From Micromonospora craniellae (GTDB lineage Bacteria; Actinomycetota; Actinomycetes; Mycobacteriales; Micromonosporaceae), in NCBI RefSeq assembly GCF_014764405.1, contig NZ_CP061725.1, forward strand, positions 3,782,001 through 3,846,000: 64,000 nucleotides of DNA. The letters are read 5' to 3'. The position numbers and the translations under genes are program-made. The first letter of the stretch is position 1; the number at the start of each line of letters is the position of its first letter. Below, piece by piece: positions 32,851-41,067 of the stretch. The notes under the pieces were generated by a model. That model saw nothing but the letters and a program-made list of their open reading frames with translations. It did no database searches and was not told where the DNA came from.

Positions 32851-33528
32851 TCAGACGCGCGCGCGGCGGGCCAGGCGCTCCGGGTCGAGGATGATGATGC
32901 TCTTGCCGTCCAGCCGGAGCCAGCCCCGCGAGGCGAAGTCGGCCAACGCCTTGTTGACCGTCTCCCGGGAGGCGCCGACGAGCTGGGCGATCTCCTCCTG
33001 GGTCAGGTCGTGCGTCACGCGCAGCACGCCGCCGTCCCGGGTGCCGAAACGGCCGGCCATCTGGAGCAGGTTCTTGGCGACCCGGCCGGGCACGTCGGTG
33101 AAGATCAGGTCGGCCAGGGCGTCGTTGGTCCGGCGCAGCCGGCGGGCGAGTACCCGCAGCAACTGCTCGGCGATCTCCGGCCGGTTGTTCAGCCACGGAC
33201 GCAGGGCCTGCTTGCGCAGCCGGGCCAAGCGACTGTCGGTCACCGCGGTGGCGGTCGCCGTACGCGGACCCGGGTCGAACAGCGACAGCTCGCCGACCAT
33301 GTCCGACGGGCCCATCACCGCGATCAGGTTCTGCCGGCCGTCCGCCGCCCGTCGCCCGACCTTGATCTTGCCGGACAGCAGGATGTAGAGACTGTCGCCG
33401 GGCTCGCCCTCGTTGAAGACGACCTCGCCCTTGCGGACCTCGATCGTCTCCATCTCCTTGGCGAGCGCCTCGGCAGCCTCCGGGTCGACTCCCTGGAAGA
33501 TCCCGCTGCGGGCCAGTACCTCGTCCAT
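32851..33528 (-). CDS. crp: Crp/Fnr-family cAMP-responsive regulator
   Basis: 225 residues, the length of mycobacterial Crp (Rv3676) and GlxR. The cyclic-nucleotide domain has FNEGEPGDSLYILLSGKIKVGR and the phosphate-binding cassette GELSLFDPGPRTATATAVTD with its Arg. The DNA-binding domain has THDLTQEEIAQLVGASRETVNKALADFASRGWL. The ATG has GGAGGTG 4 nt upstream. It is divergent from nth, as in mycobacteria, but here a decayed cbiZ and capA lie between. A complete class III cyclase gene at 14385 may supply its ligand. Confidence 0.93.
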   Translation of the reverse strand: MDEVLARSGIFQGVDPEAAEALAKEMETIEVRKGEVVFNEGEPGDSLYILLSGKIKVGRRAADGRQNLIAVMGPSDMVGELSLFDPGPRTATATAVTDSRLARLRKQALRPWLNNRPEIAEQLLRVLARRLRRTNDALADLIFTDVPGRVAKNLLQMAGRFGTRDGGVLRVTHDLTQEEIAQLVGASRETVNKALADFASRGWLRLDGKSIIILDPERLARRARV

Positions 33529-33610
33529 CGCGCACCTCCGGTTGCGCGTGCCGTCTGTCGGCCGGGCCGCCGTCCGCTGATCCCTCGCGCGCCGCCCAGT
33601 CTAGGCGCAC

Positions 33611-34190
33611 GTGAGCAGGAATCAGAGGTGCACCCCTGGAATCTTGATCGTTGGGCGTAACCTTCCCGTGTCGGTCGCCCGGTACGATCGCTCGCCCGCG
33701 CGGCCCGCCGACCACCTGGCCGGCATGGCCCGGCGGCTCGGCCTCGACGGACCCGGGGTGGGCCTGCTGACCGGCGTCGACGTGACCGAGGTGATCGCGC
33801 GGACCGACACCGGCGTGCAGGTCTGGGCCACCGTCGGCCTGGGTACCCCGGTGCCTGCGGCGGCACCCGGCGTGGCCGCACCGGCGCAACGGGTCGGCAC
33901 GGTCAACATCGTGGTGTACGTGCCGGCCCGGCTCGGCGACGCGGCACTGGTCAACGCGGTGGCCACGGCGACCGAGGCGAAGGCGCAGGCGATCGCGGAG
34001 CTCGGCCTGCCCGGCACCGGCACCCCGACGGACGCGGTCACCGTGCTCTGCCCGCCGGACGGGCCGGTCAGCGCGTACGGCGGCCCGCGCTCGACCTGGG
34101 GGAGCGCCGCTGGCCCGCGCGGTGCACTCCGCGGTGTCGGCAGTCGGCGCCGACACCGTCGTCCCATGGTCGGATCGGCTCCAGGGCTGA
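33611..34190 (+). pseudogene. Decayed adenosylcobinamide amidohydrolase (cbiZ-like), 5' truncated and frameshifted
   Basis: The frame has clear CbiZ landmarks: GPGVGLLTGVDVTEVIARTD, VWATVGLGTPVPAAAPG, VGTVNIVVYVPARLGDAALV, TEAKAQAIAELGLPGTGTPT and VSAYGGPRSTWG. The family's N-terminal part of roughly 40 residues is missing. After STWGSA, near 34110, the frame breaks: the true continuation LARAVHSAVSAVGADTVV lies in the neighbouring frame and stops at 34190. CbiZ removes the nucleotide loop of salvaged cobinamides. With two lesions the gene is unlikely to work, unless the frameshift is a sequencing error. Confidence 0.78.
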
Positions 34191-34233
34191 ATCCTCCACC
34201 CGATCGGCCGTCGTCGCGGTGTTTCCCGCCCGG

Positions 34234-34239
34234 TAGGGT
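34234..34239 (+). promoter_or_regulatory. TANNNT -10 box for the CapA-like gene
   Basis: TAGGGT ends 8 nt before the ATG at 34248, and no Shine-Dalgarno site is present. Confidence 0.45.
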
Positions 34240-34247
34240 CGCCCCCG

Positions 34248-35456
34248 ATGTATGCTCGCGTCCCCCTCGCGTCGCGTCCACGCCGCCGTACCTCCGTGGC
34301 GTCACGATCGCGCCACCATGCCTCTTCCGCGTCGCGTCCACGCCGCCGATCTCTGGCCGCGCTCGGTGCGCTGCTCGCCATGCTGCTGTTCGCCGGTTGT
34401 GCCGATCTCGGTCAGGAGCCGGTCTGGCAGCCCGGCGCGGGCGGTGGTGGGACCGGTGGACCGACGGAGTCGACACCGCCCAAGGTCAGGACCATCTCCC
34501 TCTCCGCCACCGGTGACATCGTGATGGGCAACGCGCCCAACCGACTGCCCCCCAACGGCGGAAAGGGCTTCTTCGACTCGGTCAAGAAGGCGGTCTCCGC
34601 CGACGTGGCGATGGGCAACCTGGAAGAGCCGTTGACGGTGGACACCGGCACCGGCAAGTGCGGGGCCAACTCGACCCGCTGCTTCCAGTTCCGTGCCCCG
34701 CCCGAGTACGCCGCACACCTCGCCGACGCGGGCTTCGACCTGCTCACCCTCGCCAACAACCACGGCTACGACTTCGGCCCCAAGGGGTACGAGAACACCC
34801 AGAAGGCGCTGGAGGAGCACGACCTGGCGCACACCGGTGCACCCGACCAGATCACCGTGGTCGAGGTCGACGAGGTCAAGGTCGCGGTGGCCGGCTTCTC
34901 GTCGTACCGCTGGTCGAACAGCCTGGTCGACATCCCGTCTGCGAAGAAGGTGATCGAGAAGGCCGTCACCATGGCCGACATCGTCGTGGTGCAGGTGCAC
35001 ATGGGGGCCGAGGGCTCGGAGATGACCCGGACCCGCCCGGGCACCGAAATGTTCCTCGGCGAAAACCGGGGCGACCCGATCAAGTTCTCCCAAGCGATGA
35101 TCGACTCCGGGGCCGACCTGGTCGTCGGCCACGGCCCGCACGTACTGCGGGGCATGGAGTTCTACAAGGGCCGGCTGATCGCGTACAGCCTGGGCAACTT
35201 CGCCGGTGGCGGCGGCATGTTGAGCAACAACGGCCGCCTCGGCTGGGGCGGGGTGCTCAAGGTGACCCTCGAACCGGACGGCACATGGTCCGGCGGGTCG
35301 TTCGTCTCGACGTACATGAACGGGATCGGGAAGCCGATTATGGACCCGGACGACCGGGGCCTCGGCCTGCTGCGGGACCTCACCAAGCTCGACTTCCCGG
35401 AGACCGGTGCCCGGTTCACCAAGGCGGGCAAGATCAGCCCGCCGGACGAGGGCTGA
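34248..35456 (+). CDS. CapA-family (poly-gamma-glutamate synthesis type) lipoprotein
   Basis: 402 residues. An unusually long, Arg-rich start (residues 1-35) precedes the hydrophobic stretch and lipobox LLFAGC with C51. The CapA metallophosphoesterase-like domain follows: LSATGDIVMGNAP, VAMGNLEEPLT, LLTLANNHGYDFG, VVVQVHMGAEG and LVVGHGPHVLRGMEFY. These His and Asp residues match the family's metal site. CapA proteins help make or export poly-gamma-glutamate, though many free-standing ones have unknown roles. The basic start contains a 60-bp tandem duplication in the DNA (34268-34348). A leaderless start at the ATG fits the TAGGGT box. Confidence 0.82.
   Translation: MYARVPLASRPRRRTSVASRSRHHASSASRPRRRSLAALGALLAMLLFAGCADLGQEPVWQPGAGGGGTGGPTESTPPKVRTISLSATGDIVMGNAPNRLPPNGGKGFFDSVKKAVSADVAMGNLEEPLTVDTGTGKCGANSTRCFQFRAPPEYAAHLADAGFDLLTLANNHGYDFGPKGYENTQKALEEHDLAHTGAPDQITVVEVDEVKVAVAGFSSYRWSNSLVDIPSAKKVIEKAVTMADIVVVQVHMGAEGSEMTRTRPGTEMFLGENRGDPIKFSQAMIDSGADLVVGHGPHVLRGMEFYKGRLIAYSLGNFAGGGGMLSNNGRLGWGGVLKVTLEPDGTWSGGSFVSTYMNGIGKPIMDPDDRGLGLLRDLTKLDFPETGARFTKAGKISPPDEG
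34268..34348 (+). repeat. 60-bp period direct duplication in the CapA-like signal region
   Basis: The 21-bp sequences at 34268-34288 and 34328-34348 are identical (both begin CGCGTCGCGTCC) and exactly 60 bp apart. This equals 20 codons and gives two copies of a SRPRRR motif in the protein's N-terminal region. Confidence 0.7.
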
Positions 35457-35503
35457 TCGCCGGGCCGTACGTGTGGGCCGACCGGAGCGTCGGCGCGGCG
35501 ACG

Positions 35504-35509
35504 TAGGCT
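35504..35509 (+). promoter_or_regulatory. TANNNT -10 box for nth
   Basis: TAGGCT ends 7 nt before the GTG at 35517 without a ribosome binding site, as in the other leaderless candidates. Confidence 0.5.
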
Positions 35510-35516
35510 GGCCGTC

Positions 35517-36296
35517 GTGACCAGAAGCGCCACCGAGACCGACCTCGGTCGTACGCGTCGGGCGCGGCGGATCGGCCGCGTGCTGACCGAGACGCATCCC
35601 GACGCCCACTGTGAGCTGAACCACGGCAACGCGCTGGAGTTGGCCGTTGCCACCATCCTCTCGGCCCAGTGCACCGACAAGAAGGTCAACGAGGTCACGC
35701 CGAAGCTCTTCGCCCGCTATCCGAGCGCCGCCGACTACGCCGGGGCCAACCGGGACGAGATGGAGGAGCTGATCCGGCCGACCGGCTTCTACCGCAACAA
35801 GACCAGCTCGTTGATCCACCTCGGCCAGGCCCTCGTCGACCGGTACGACGGCCGGGTGCCGGGCCGGCTGGTCGACCTGGTGACGCTGCCCGGGATCGGG
35901 CGCAAGACGGCCAACGTCATCCTCGGTAACGCCTTCGACGTGCCCGGAATCACCGTCGACACGCACTTCCAGCGGCTGGTCCAGCGGTGGCGACTGACCG
36001 CCGAGACCGACCCGGTCAAGATCGAGCACGCGATCGGGGTGATGTATCCCAAGCGCGACTGGACCATGCTGTCGCACCGGATCATCTTCCACGGCCGACG
36101 CGTGTGCCACGCCCGCAAGCCCGCCTGCGGCGCGTGCACGCTGGCCAAGCTCTGCCCGTCGTACGGCACCGGTCCGACCGAGTCGGCCGCCGCGGCGAAA
36201 CTGCTCAAGGGCCCCCGGGCCCGCGATCTGGCCGCCGTCGCCGGAGTCGACCCCGACCTGGTGCCGGTGCAGGCGGTCCGGGCGGAGGCGCCGTGA
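35517..36296 (+). CDS. nth: Endonuclease III
   Basis: 259 residues. It has the helix-hairpin-helix LVDLVTLPGIGRKTANVIL, the catalytic lysine in that hairpin (GRKTAN), the catalytic Asp in ITVDTHFQRL, and the four-Cys iron-sulfur loop in RRVCHARKPACGACTLAKLC. It removes oxidised pyrimidines from DNA and nicks the strand. The start is a GTG 7 nt after TAGGCT. Its stop overlaps the next start (GTGA), and the order nth, tlpA, NUDIX, marP is that of mycobacterial Rv3674c to Rv3671c. Confidence 0.95.
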   Translation: MTRSATETDLGRTRRARRIGRVLTETHPDAHCELNHGNALELAVATILSAQCTDKKVNEVTPKLFARYPSAADYAGANRDEMEELIRPTGFYRNKTSSLIHLGQALVDRYDGRVPGRLVDLVTLPGIGRKTANVILGNAFDVPGITVDTHFQRLVQRWRLTAETDPVKIEHAIGVMYPKRDWTMLSHRIIFHGRRVCHARKPACGACTLAKLCPSYGTGPTESAAAAKLLKGPRARDLAAVAGVDPDLVPVQAVRAEAP

Positions 36297-36901
36297 TCCG
36301 CCGACTGGCCCTGATGTCCCTGCCGCTGCTGCTGCTCGGCACCGTGGCGTGCACCCCCGAGAGCGAGAAGTCCTCCGCCACCCGGCCTGATGCGGGCACC
36401 AGCCGCCCGTCCCCGTTCGAGGATTGCGCGGCCCTCGTCGCCGCGCCCAGCGCTGCCGGCGACGGCACCCCGCAGGGCGACCGGCTGCCCGAGCTGAGCC
36501 TCACCTGTTTCACCGGCGGCGCCCCGGTCGCCCTGCGTGACATCCCCGGCCCGGCCGTGATCAACATCTGGGCCTCCTGGTGCCCGCCCTGCCGCAAGGA
36601 GCTGCCCGCCTTTCAGCGGCTCAGCGAACAGACCGAGGGGCAACTGCGGGTGATCGGGGTCAACACCCAGGACAGCCGCGACGCCGCGCAGTCCATCGGC
36701 GAGGACTTCGGCGTACGGTTCCCGATGCTGTTCGACCAGGGCAAGGCGTTCCAGCGGGCCCTGGAACGCAACGCGTTCCCGATGACGGTGTTCGTGGGCG
36801 CCGACGGGGGCGTCCGGCACATCGACGCCTCGGGCACCCTCGACGACGCCCAACTCGCCGAACTCGTCCGGCAGCACCTCGGCATCACGGTACCGGCGTG
36901 A
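36293..36901 (+). CDS. TlpA-like thioredoxin lipoprotein
   Basis: 202 residues. The lipobox is LLGTVAC (C18). After a 60-residue linker comes the thioredoxin fold with AVINIWASWCPPCRKELPAF, the active-site pair C96-X-X-C99 region, GVNTQDSR, and the cis-Pro segment NAFPMTVFV. It is a membrane-anchored extracytoplasmic thiol-disulfide protein; oxidation or reduction cannot be told. The GTG overlaps the nth stop by 4 nt, and its own stop overlaps the NUDIX start the same way. Confidence 0.88.
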   Translation: MIRRLALMSLPLLLLGTVACTPESEKSSATRPDAGTSRPSPFEDCAALVAAPSAAGDGTPQGDRLPELSLTCFTGGAPVALRDIPGPAVINIWASWCPPCRKELPAFQRLSEQTEGQLRVIGVNTQDSRDAAQSIGEDFGVRFPMLFDQGKAFQRALERNAFPMTVFVGADGGVRHIDASGTLDDAQLAELVRQHLGITVPA

Positions 36902-37638
36902 GCGAGGTACCAGCCAGGGTGACCTCCGGTCGGGAGCCGTCCGGCGTGCGACGGCTGGTGCCGGACTGGCTGGACCCGCTGCTGGTCCGGCTCGGCACCG
37001 CGCGTATCGAGGACTTCACCCAGGTGCGGACCCCGGAGCAGGGCGGCCGGGAGAGCGCCGTGCTGGTGCTGCTCGGCGAGGACACCGAGACCGGTCCGGA
37101 CGTGCTGGTGCTCCAACGGGCCGCCACGCTGCGTAACCACGCCGGTCAGCCGGCGTTCCCGGGCGGTGCCGCCGACCCGGGCGACGCCGACGCCGCCGCC
37201 ACCGCGTTGCGCGAGGCGAACGAGGAGGTCGGCCTCGACCCGACCAGCGTCACCGTGCTGGCGCAACTGCCGAGACTGTGGATCCCGGTCAGCGAGTTCG
37301 TGGTGACGCCGGTGCTCGCCTGGTGGCACGCGCCGCACCGGGTGCACCCCCGGGAGCCGGCGGAGGTGGCGCACGTGGCCCGGCTGCCGGTCACCGAACT
37401 GGTCGACCCGGACAACCGGGTCCGGGTACGCCACTCCAGCGGCTGGATCGGCCCCGCCTTCTCGGTACGCGGCATGCTGGTCTGGGGCTTCACCGCCGGG
37501 GTGCTGGCCGCGCTGCTGGATATGGGCGGCTGGAGCCGGCCGTGGCCGAACGGACGGGTGATCGAACTGCCTCCGTCCGGCGCGTCACCCGCACCCTCGG
37601 CCGGCACCGACGAGGTGGACGAGAGCGCGATCCGCTGA
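36898..37638 (+). CDS. NUDIX hydrolase, coenzyme A pyrophosphatase type
   Basis: 246 residues. The NUDIX box reads GGAADPGDADAAATALREANEEVGL with the REXXEE core, preceded by RNHAGQPAFPGG, the extra motif of CoA pyrophosphatases (NudL). It probably cleaves CoA or its oxidised forms to 3',5'-ADP and phosphopantetheine. The N-terminal 55 residues and the Pro-rich tail are extra. GTG start overlapping the previous stop (GTGA). It corresponds to mycobacterial Rv3672c. Confidence 0.88.
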   Translation: MSEVPARVTSGREPSGVRRLVPDWLDPLLVRLGTARIEDFTQVRTPEQGGRESAVLVLLGEDTETGPDVLVLQRAATLRNHAGQPAFPGGAADPGDADAAATALREANEEVGLDPTSVTVLAQLPRLWIPVSEFVVTPVLAWWHAPHRVHPREPAEVAHVARLPVTELVDPDNRVRVRHSSGWIGPAFSVRGMLVWGFTAGVLAALLDMGGWSRPWPNGRVIELPPSGASPAPSAGTDEVDESAIR

Positions 37639-37689
37639 CCACGTGGTCACCTTCCGCTAGCGATCGTCATCCCACGAGCCCCCGGCCCG

Positions 37690-37695
37690 TACGCT
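37690..37695 (+). promoter_or_regulatory. TANNNT -10 box for marP
   Basis: TACGCT ends 6 nt before the GTG at 37702 and there is no ribosome binding site. Confidence 0.5.
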
Positions 37696-37701
37696 TGACT
37701 C

Positions 37702-38880
37702 GTGTCGGCTGTTGATCTCGTTCTGCTGTTGCTCATGCTCGTGTTCGCGATCAGCGGATACCGGCAGGGGTTCGTCATCGGGGTGCTCTCGTTCTCCGGG
37801 TTCTTCCTCGGAGCGCTGATCGGGCTCCAGATCGGGCCGATGTTCGCCCAGCAGTTCGTGGACAGCGGCACCCGAGTGCTGATCTCGCTCGTGGCCATCT
37901 TCGGCCTGGCGGTGATCGGTCAGGCGCTCGCCGGGTGGCTCGGTTCCCACCTGCGCCGCACCATCGCCAGCGACGTGGGTCGACGGCTCGACGACATCGG
38001 TGGCGCGTTCGTCTCGCTCTTCGCGGTGCTCCTGGTCGCCTGGCTGGTGGCGGTGCCGCTCGGCTCCTCCTCGCTGCCCTGGCTCGCCAACTCGGTACGC
38101 AGCAGCGCGCTGCTCAACGTGGTCGACCAGGTGCTGCCGGACCAGGCCCAACAGCTCTCCACCGCGCTGCGCGACACCGTCGACACCAACGGCTTCCCGG
38201 ACGTCTTCGACGGCCTGCGTCGTACCCAGGCACGGCAGGTCGAGCCGCCCGACCCGGCGCTGGTCGGATCGCCGGTGGTGGCGAACAGCCAACAGTCGGT
38301 GGTCAAGGTGCTCGGCTCGGCGAAGAGTTGCTCCCGCCGCATCGAGGGCTCCGGCTTCGTGTACGCCGACGATCGGGTGATGACCAACGCGCACGTGGTC
38401 GCCGGCACCGACTCGGTCGCGGTGGAACTGCGCGGCGAGCGGTACGAGGGCGTCGTCGTCGTCTACGACCCGGACCGCGACCTGGCCGTCCTGTACGTGC
38501 CCAACCTGCCCGGACCGTCGATGCGGTTCGCCGCCGGCAACACCACCACCGGCGCGGACGCCATCGTGCTCGGCTTCCCGCTGGACGGGCCGTACAACGC
38601 CCAGTCGGCGCGGGTCCGCGACGTCGAACGGATCACTGGCCCGGACATCTACTCGTCGGCGGACGTGACCCGGGAGATCTACACGATCCGGGCCCTGGTG
38701 CGCAGCGGCAACTCCGGCGGGCCGCTGGTCTCCTCGAACGGCCTGGTGCTCGGGGTGATCTTCGCGGCGGCCGCGTACGACCCGAACACCGGCTTCGCGG
38801 TGACCGCCGCCGAGGCCCGGCCGGTGGCGTTGGCCGGTGCGGAGCGTACCCGGGGCGTGGGCACCGGCGAGTGCACCTGA
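37702..38880 (+). CDS. MarP-type membrane serine protease
   Basis: 392 residues. Four transmembrane helices (CvpA-like) occupy about 2-130. The chymotrypsin-like protease outside the membrane has His in VMTNAHVVAG (about 231), Asp in DRDLAVLYV (about 259) and Ser in RSGNSGGPLV (about 337). In Mycobacterium tuberculosis this protease (Rv3671c) is needed for acid and oxidative stress survival and cleaves a cell-wall hydrolase; the role here is inferred from that. It ends 4 bp from the convergent PAP2 gene. Confidence 0.92.
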   Translation: MSAVDLVLLLLMLVFAISGYRQGFVIGVLSFSGFFLGALIGLQIGPMFAQQFVDSGTRVLISLVAIFGLAVIGQALAGWLGSHLRRTIASDVGRRLDDIGGAFVSLFAVLLVAWLVAVPLGSSSLPWLANSVRSSALLNVVDQVLPDQAQQLSTALRDTVDTNGFPDVFDGLRRTQARQVEPPDPALVGSPVVANSQQSVVKVLGSAKSCSRRIEGSGFVYADDRVMTNAHVVAGTDSVAVELRGERYEGVVVVYDPDRDLAVLYVPNLPGPSMRFAAGNTTTGADAIVLGFPLDGPYNAQSARVRDVERITGPDIYSSADVTREIYTIRALVRSGNSGGPLVSSNGLVLGVIFAAAAYDPNTGFAVTAAEARPVALAGAERTRGVGTGECT

Positions 38881-38884
38881 CCGC

Positions 38885-39610
38885 CTACCCGTCGTGCGGC
38901 GACGGCCGGGACCGGAGCGTGAAGGCCACGGTGGTCGCGGTGACCACCGCTGTGCCGAGCAGCCAGCCGGCGACCACGTCGCTGGACCAGTGGACCCCGA
39001 GGGCGACCCGACTGAACCCGGTGACCAGGGCGATGAGCAGCGCGGCGGACCAGACCGCCGCGCGGGCCGCCGACCGGGCGCGGGTCCGGGGCAGGAACAC
39101 CACGAGCAGGACACCGGCGGCCAGCGCCGCGTTCAGCGCGTGTCCCGACGGGAAGGCCAGGCCGGGAGCGAGCGCCACCGGATCGGGCAGATCCGGTCGC
39201 GGACGGCCGACCACGAGCTTGAGCAGCGGCCCGAGCAGGCCGCCGAACACCATCGTGGCGGTTACCCAGGCGGCCAGCCGCCGCGCGCCCCGGTAGGCCA
39301 GCCAGATCACCAGAAACAGCGCAGCGGCGCGTAGCGGCATCGGCGCGAACACGTCCGTCCAGAGACTCATCACCCCCACCCAGGCCGGGTGGTCGTGGGC
39401 GAAGTCGTGCAGGTCGGCGGTGACCGCCGCGTCCAGCCGGCGCAGCGGCGACCAGTCGCCCACCACCAGCATGGCGAGCACCACGGACGGCACGAGCATC
39501 AGCAGGCCAGAGGCGGTACGGCCGGGACGCAGGCGCGGTGGGCCGTCCGTGGGACCGGGTGGGTCGCGGATCGGCGGTGGGGCCGTCGTGCGTCGGCCTG
39601 AGGCACTCAC
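38885..39610 (-). CDS. PAP2-family membrane phosphatase
   Basis: 241 residues with about five or six transmembrane helices. The three phosphatase motifs are present: KLVVGRPRPD, LAFPSGHALN and SRVALGVHWSSDV, with the catalytic His residues. Members remove phosphate from lipid carriers such as undecaprenyl or phosphatidyl phosphates. The N-terminal 35 residues are polar and Pro-rich, facing the cytoplasm. The GTG start at 39610 has no Shine-Dalgarno; a TACAAA sequence lies 7 nt upstream. Confidence 0.88.
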   Translation of the reverse strand: MSASGRRTTAPPPIRDPPGPTDGPPRLRPGRTASGLLMLVPSVVLAMLVVGDWSPLRRLDAAVTADLHDFAHDHPAWVGVMSLWTDVFAPMPLRAAALFLVIWLAYRGARRLAAWVTATMVFGGLLGPLLKLVVGRPRPDLPDPVALAPGLAFPSGHALNAALAAGVLLVVFLPRTRARSAARAAVWSAALLIALVTGFSRVALGVHWSSDVVAGWLLGTAVVTATTVAFTLRSRPSPHDG

Positions 39611-39677
39611 GCCGACGTTTGTACCCCGCCGAGCAGGATCGAAGACGCGAGATCGCCGGATTGCCCGGCGACATCGC

Positions 39678-40994
39678 TCAGCGCCGCCGCAACCGGCGCA
39701 CCATCAGCGCCGCCCCGGTGACCAGGGCGACGAGGATCGCCGAGCCGACCCAGAGGCGTACCGGAGCGGTGTCGTCCGCTGCTCCGGCGGCGCGGGCCCG
39801 CCACCGGGTCTCCTGCTGCGATCCGGTCAGCCCGAGCTGCCCGGCGTCGTGCTCGTGGGGCGGCACCGAGCCGGGTGCCGGGCCGAAGCCGGTGACCCCG
39901 GGCGAGTCGTTGTCGTCCAGCGGGTTGTCGCCGACCAGCGGTACGTCCGCGGTCAGCGCCGCGATCGGGTCGACCAGCCCGTACCCGAACCGGTCGTCGC
40001 GTCCGGTGGGGCCGATGTCCTTCGCGGTGACCAGGAGCCGGTTGACCACGTCCCCGGCGGACAACTTCGGGTGGCGGGCCCGGACCAGGGCGGCGGTGGC
40101 GGCGACCAGCGGCGCCGCGAAGCTGGTGCCCTGCACCCGCCAGTACCCCTCGGGTGGGCGGGCACCGACCAGGCCGCTGGCCGGGGCGGTAAGCACGGTG
40201 GCGCGACCGGTGATCGCGCCGCTCCACAGATTGTCGCTGTTGCGTTCCAACCCGGAGACGGCGATGACGCCCGGTTCCCGGGCCGGGTACCACACCTTCG
40301 CCTCCGGTGACGTGGCCAGGTTGCCGGTGCAGGCGACCACCACCACGTCCTTGGCGAAGGCGTAGTCGATGGCGGCGGCCAGGGCGGGGCTGTCGCCGTT
40401 GCCGCCGAGCGACAGGTTGATCACCTTCGCGCCGTTGTCGACGGCCCACCGGACGCCCTTGGCGACGATCAACGCGTCGTCGTACCGGTTCTCCTCGTCG
40501 AGCACGCGTACCGGCAGGATGCGGGAGTCGGGTGCCAGCCCCACCACGCCCCGGCGGTCGTCGTTGCGCCCGGCGATCAGGCCGGCGACCGTGGTGCCGT
40601 GCCCGACCGGATCGGGTTCGGCCGTGCCGTCCGGGGAGACCAGGTCGAGGCCGGGCAGCACCTGACCGGCCAGGTCCGGGTGCGAACCGTCCACCCCGGA
40701 GTCGATCACCGCGACGATCACGCCACGCCCGGTCGAGGTGCGCCAGGCGGTCTGCGCGCCCAGCTTGTCGAGTTGCCACTGCTCGTCACGGACCTGGTCG
40801 GCGCGTTCGGCGGTGTCCGGGGCGTAGGCCACCGGTACGCCGGAGGCGGTCGGCGCGACCGGCACGGCGGCGGCGGGGACGACCGCGACCGCGACCGACA
40901 GCGCCGTGACGGTCGCCGCCAGCAGCGCCCGATGCGCGAACCGTCGAGCCCCCGGCAGGCCGCTCTGCCGCACCCTGGTCACATCCTCAGCCAT
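39678..40994 (-). CDS. mycP: Type VII secretion mycosin (MycP), subtilisin-like protease
   Basis: 438 residues. A signal peptide spans about 20-45. The subtilase triad is Asp in VIVAVIDSGVDGSHPDL (D98), His in GHGTTVAGLI (H132) and Ser in VQGTSFAAPL (about 291). A C-terminal membrane helix (VRLWVGSAILVALVTGAAL) is followed by RRLRRR, the topology of mycosins. It is an exported, membrane-tethered component required by ESX systems. The ATG at 40994 lacks a good ribosome binding site; the frame continues upstream into non-coding sequence. EccC is encoded 73 bp upstream on the same strand. Confidence 0.9.
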   Translation of the reverse strand: MAEDVTRVRQSGLPGARRFAHRALLAATVTALSVAVAVVPAAAVPVAPTASGVPVAYAPDTAERADQVRDEQWQLDKLGAQTAWRTSTGRGVIVAVIDSGVDGSHPDLAGQVLPGLDLVSPDGTAEPDPVGHGTTVAGLIAGRNDDRRGVVGLAPDSRILPVRVLDEENRYDDALIVAKGVRWAVDNGAKVINLSLGGNGDSPALAAAIDYAFAKDVVVVACTGNLATSPEAKVWYPAREPGVIAVSGLERNSDNLWSGAITGRATVLTAPASGLVGARPPEGYWRVQGTSFAAPLVAATAALVRARHPKLSAGDVVNRLLVTAKDIGPTGRDDRFGYGLVDPIAALTADVPLVGDNPLDDNDSPGVTGFGPAPGSVPPHEHDAGQLGLTGSQQETRWRARAAGAADDTAPVRLWVGSAILVALVTGAALMVRRLRRR

Positions 40995-41067
40995 TCGTCG
41001 CAGGACACATGACGATCGGAGATTACCGGTTCCCTCCGGCTCCCAGGGACGTTCCGTGGACTCGACG

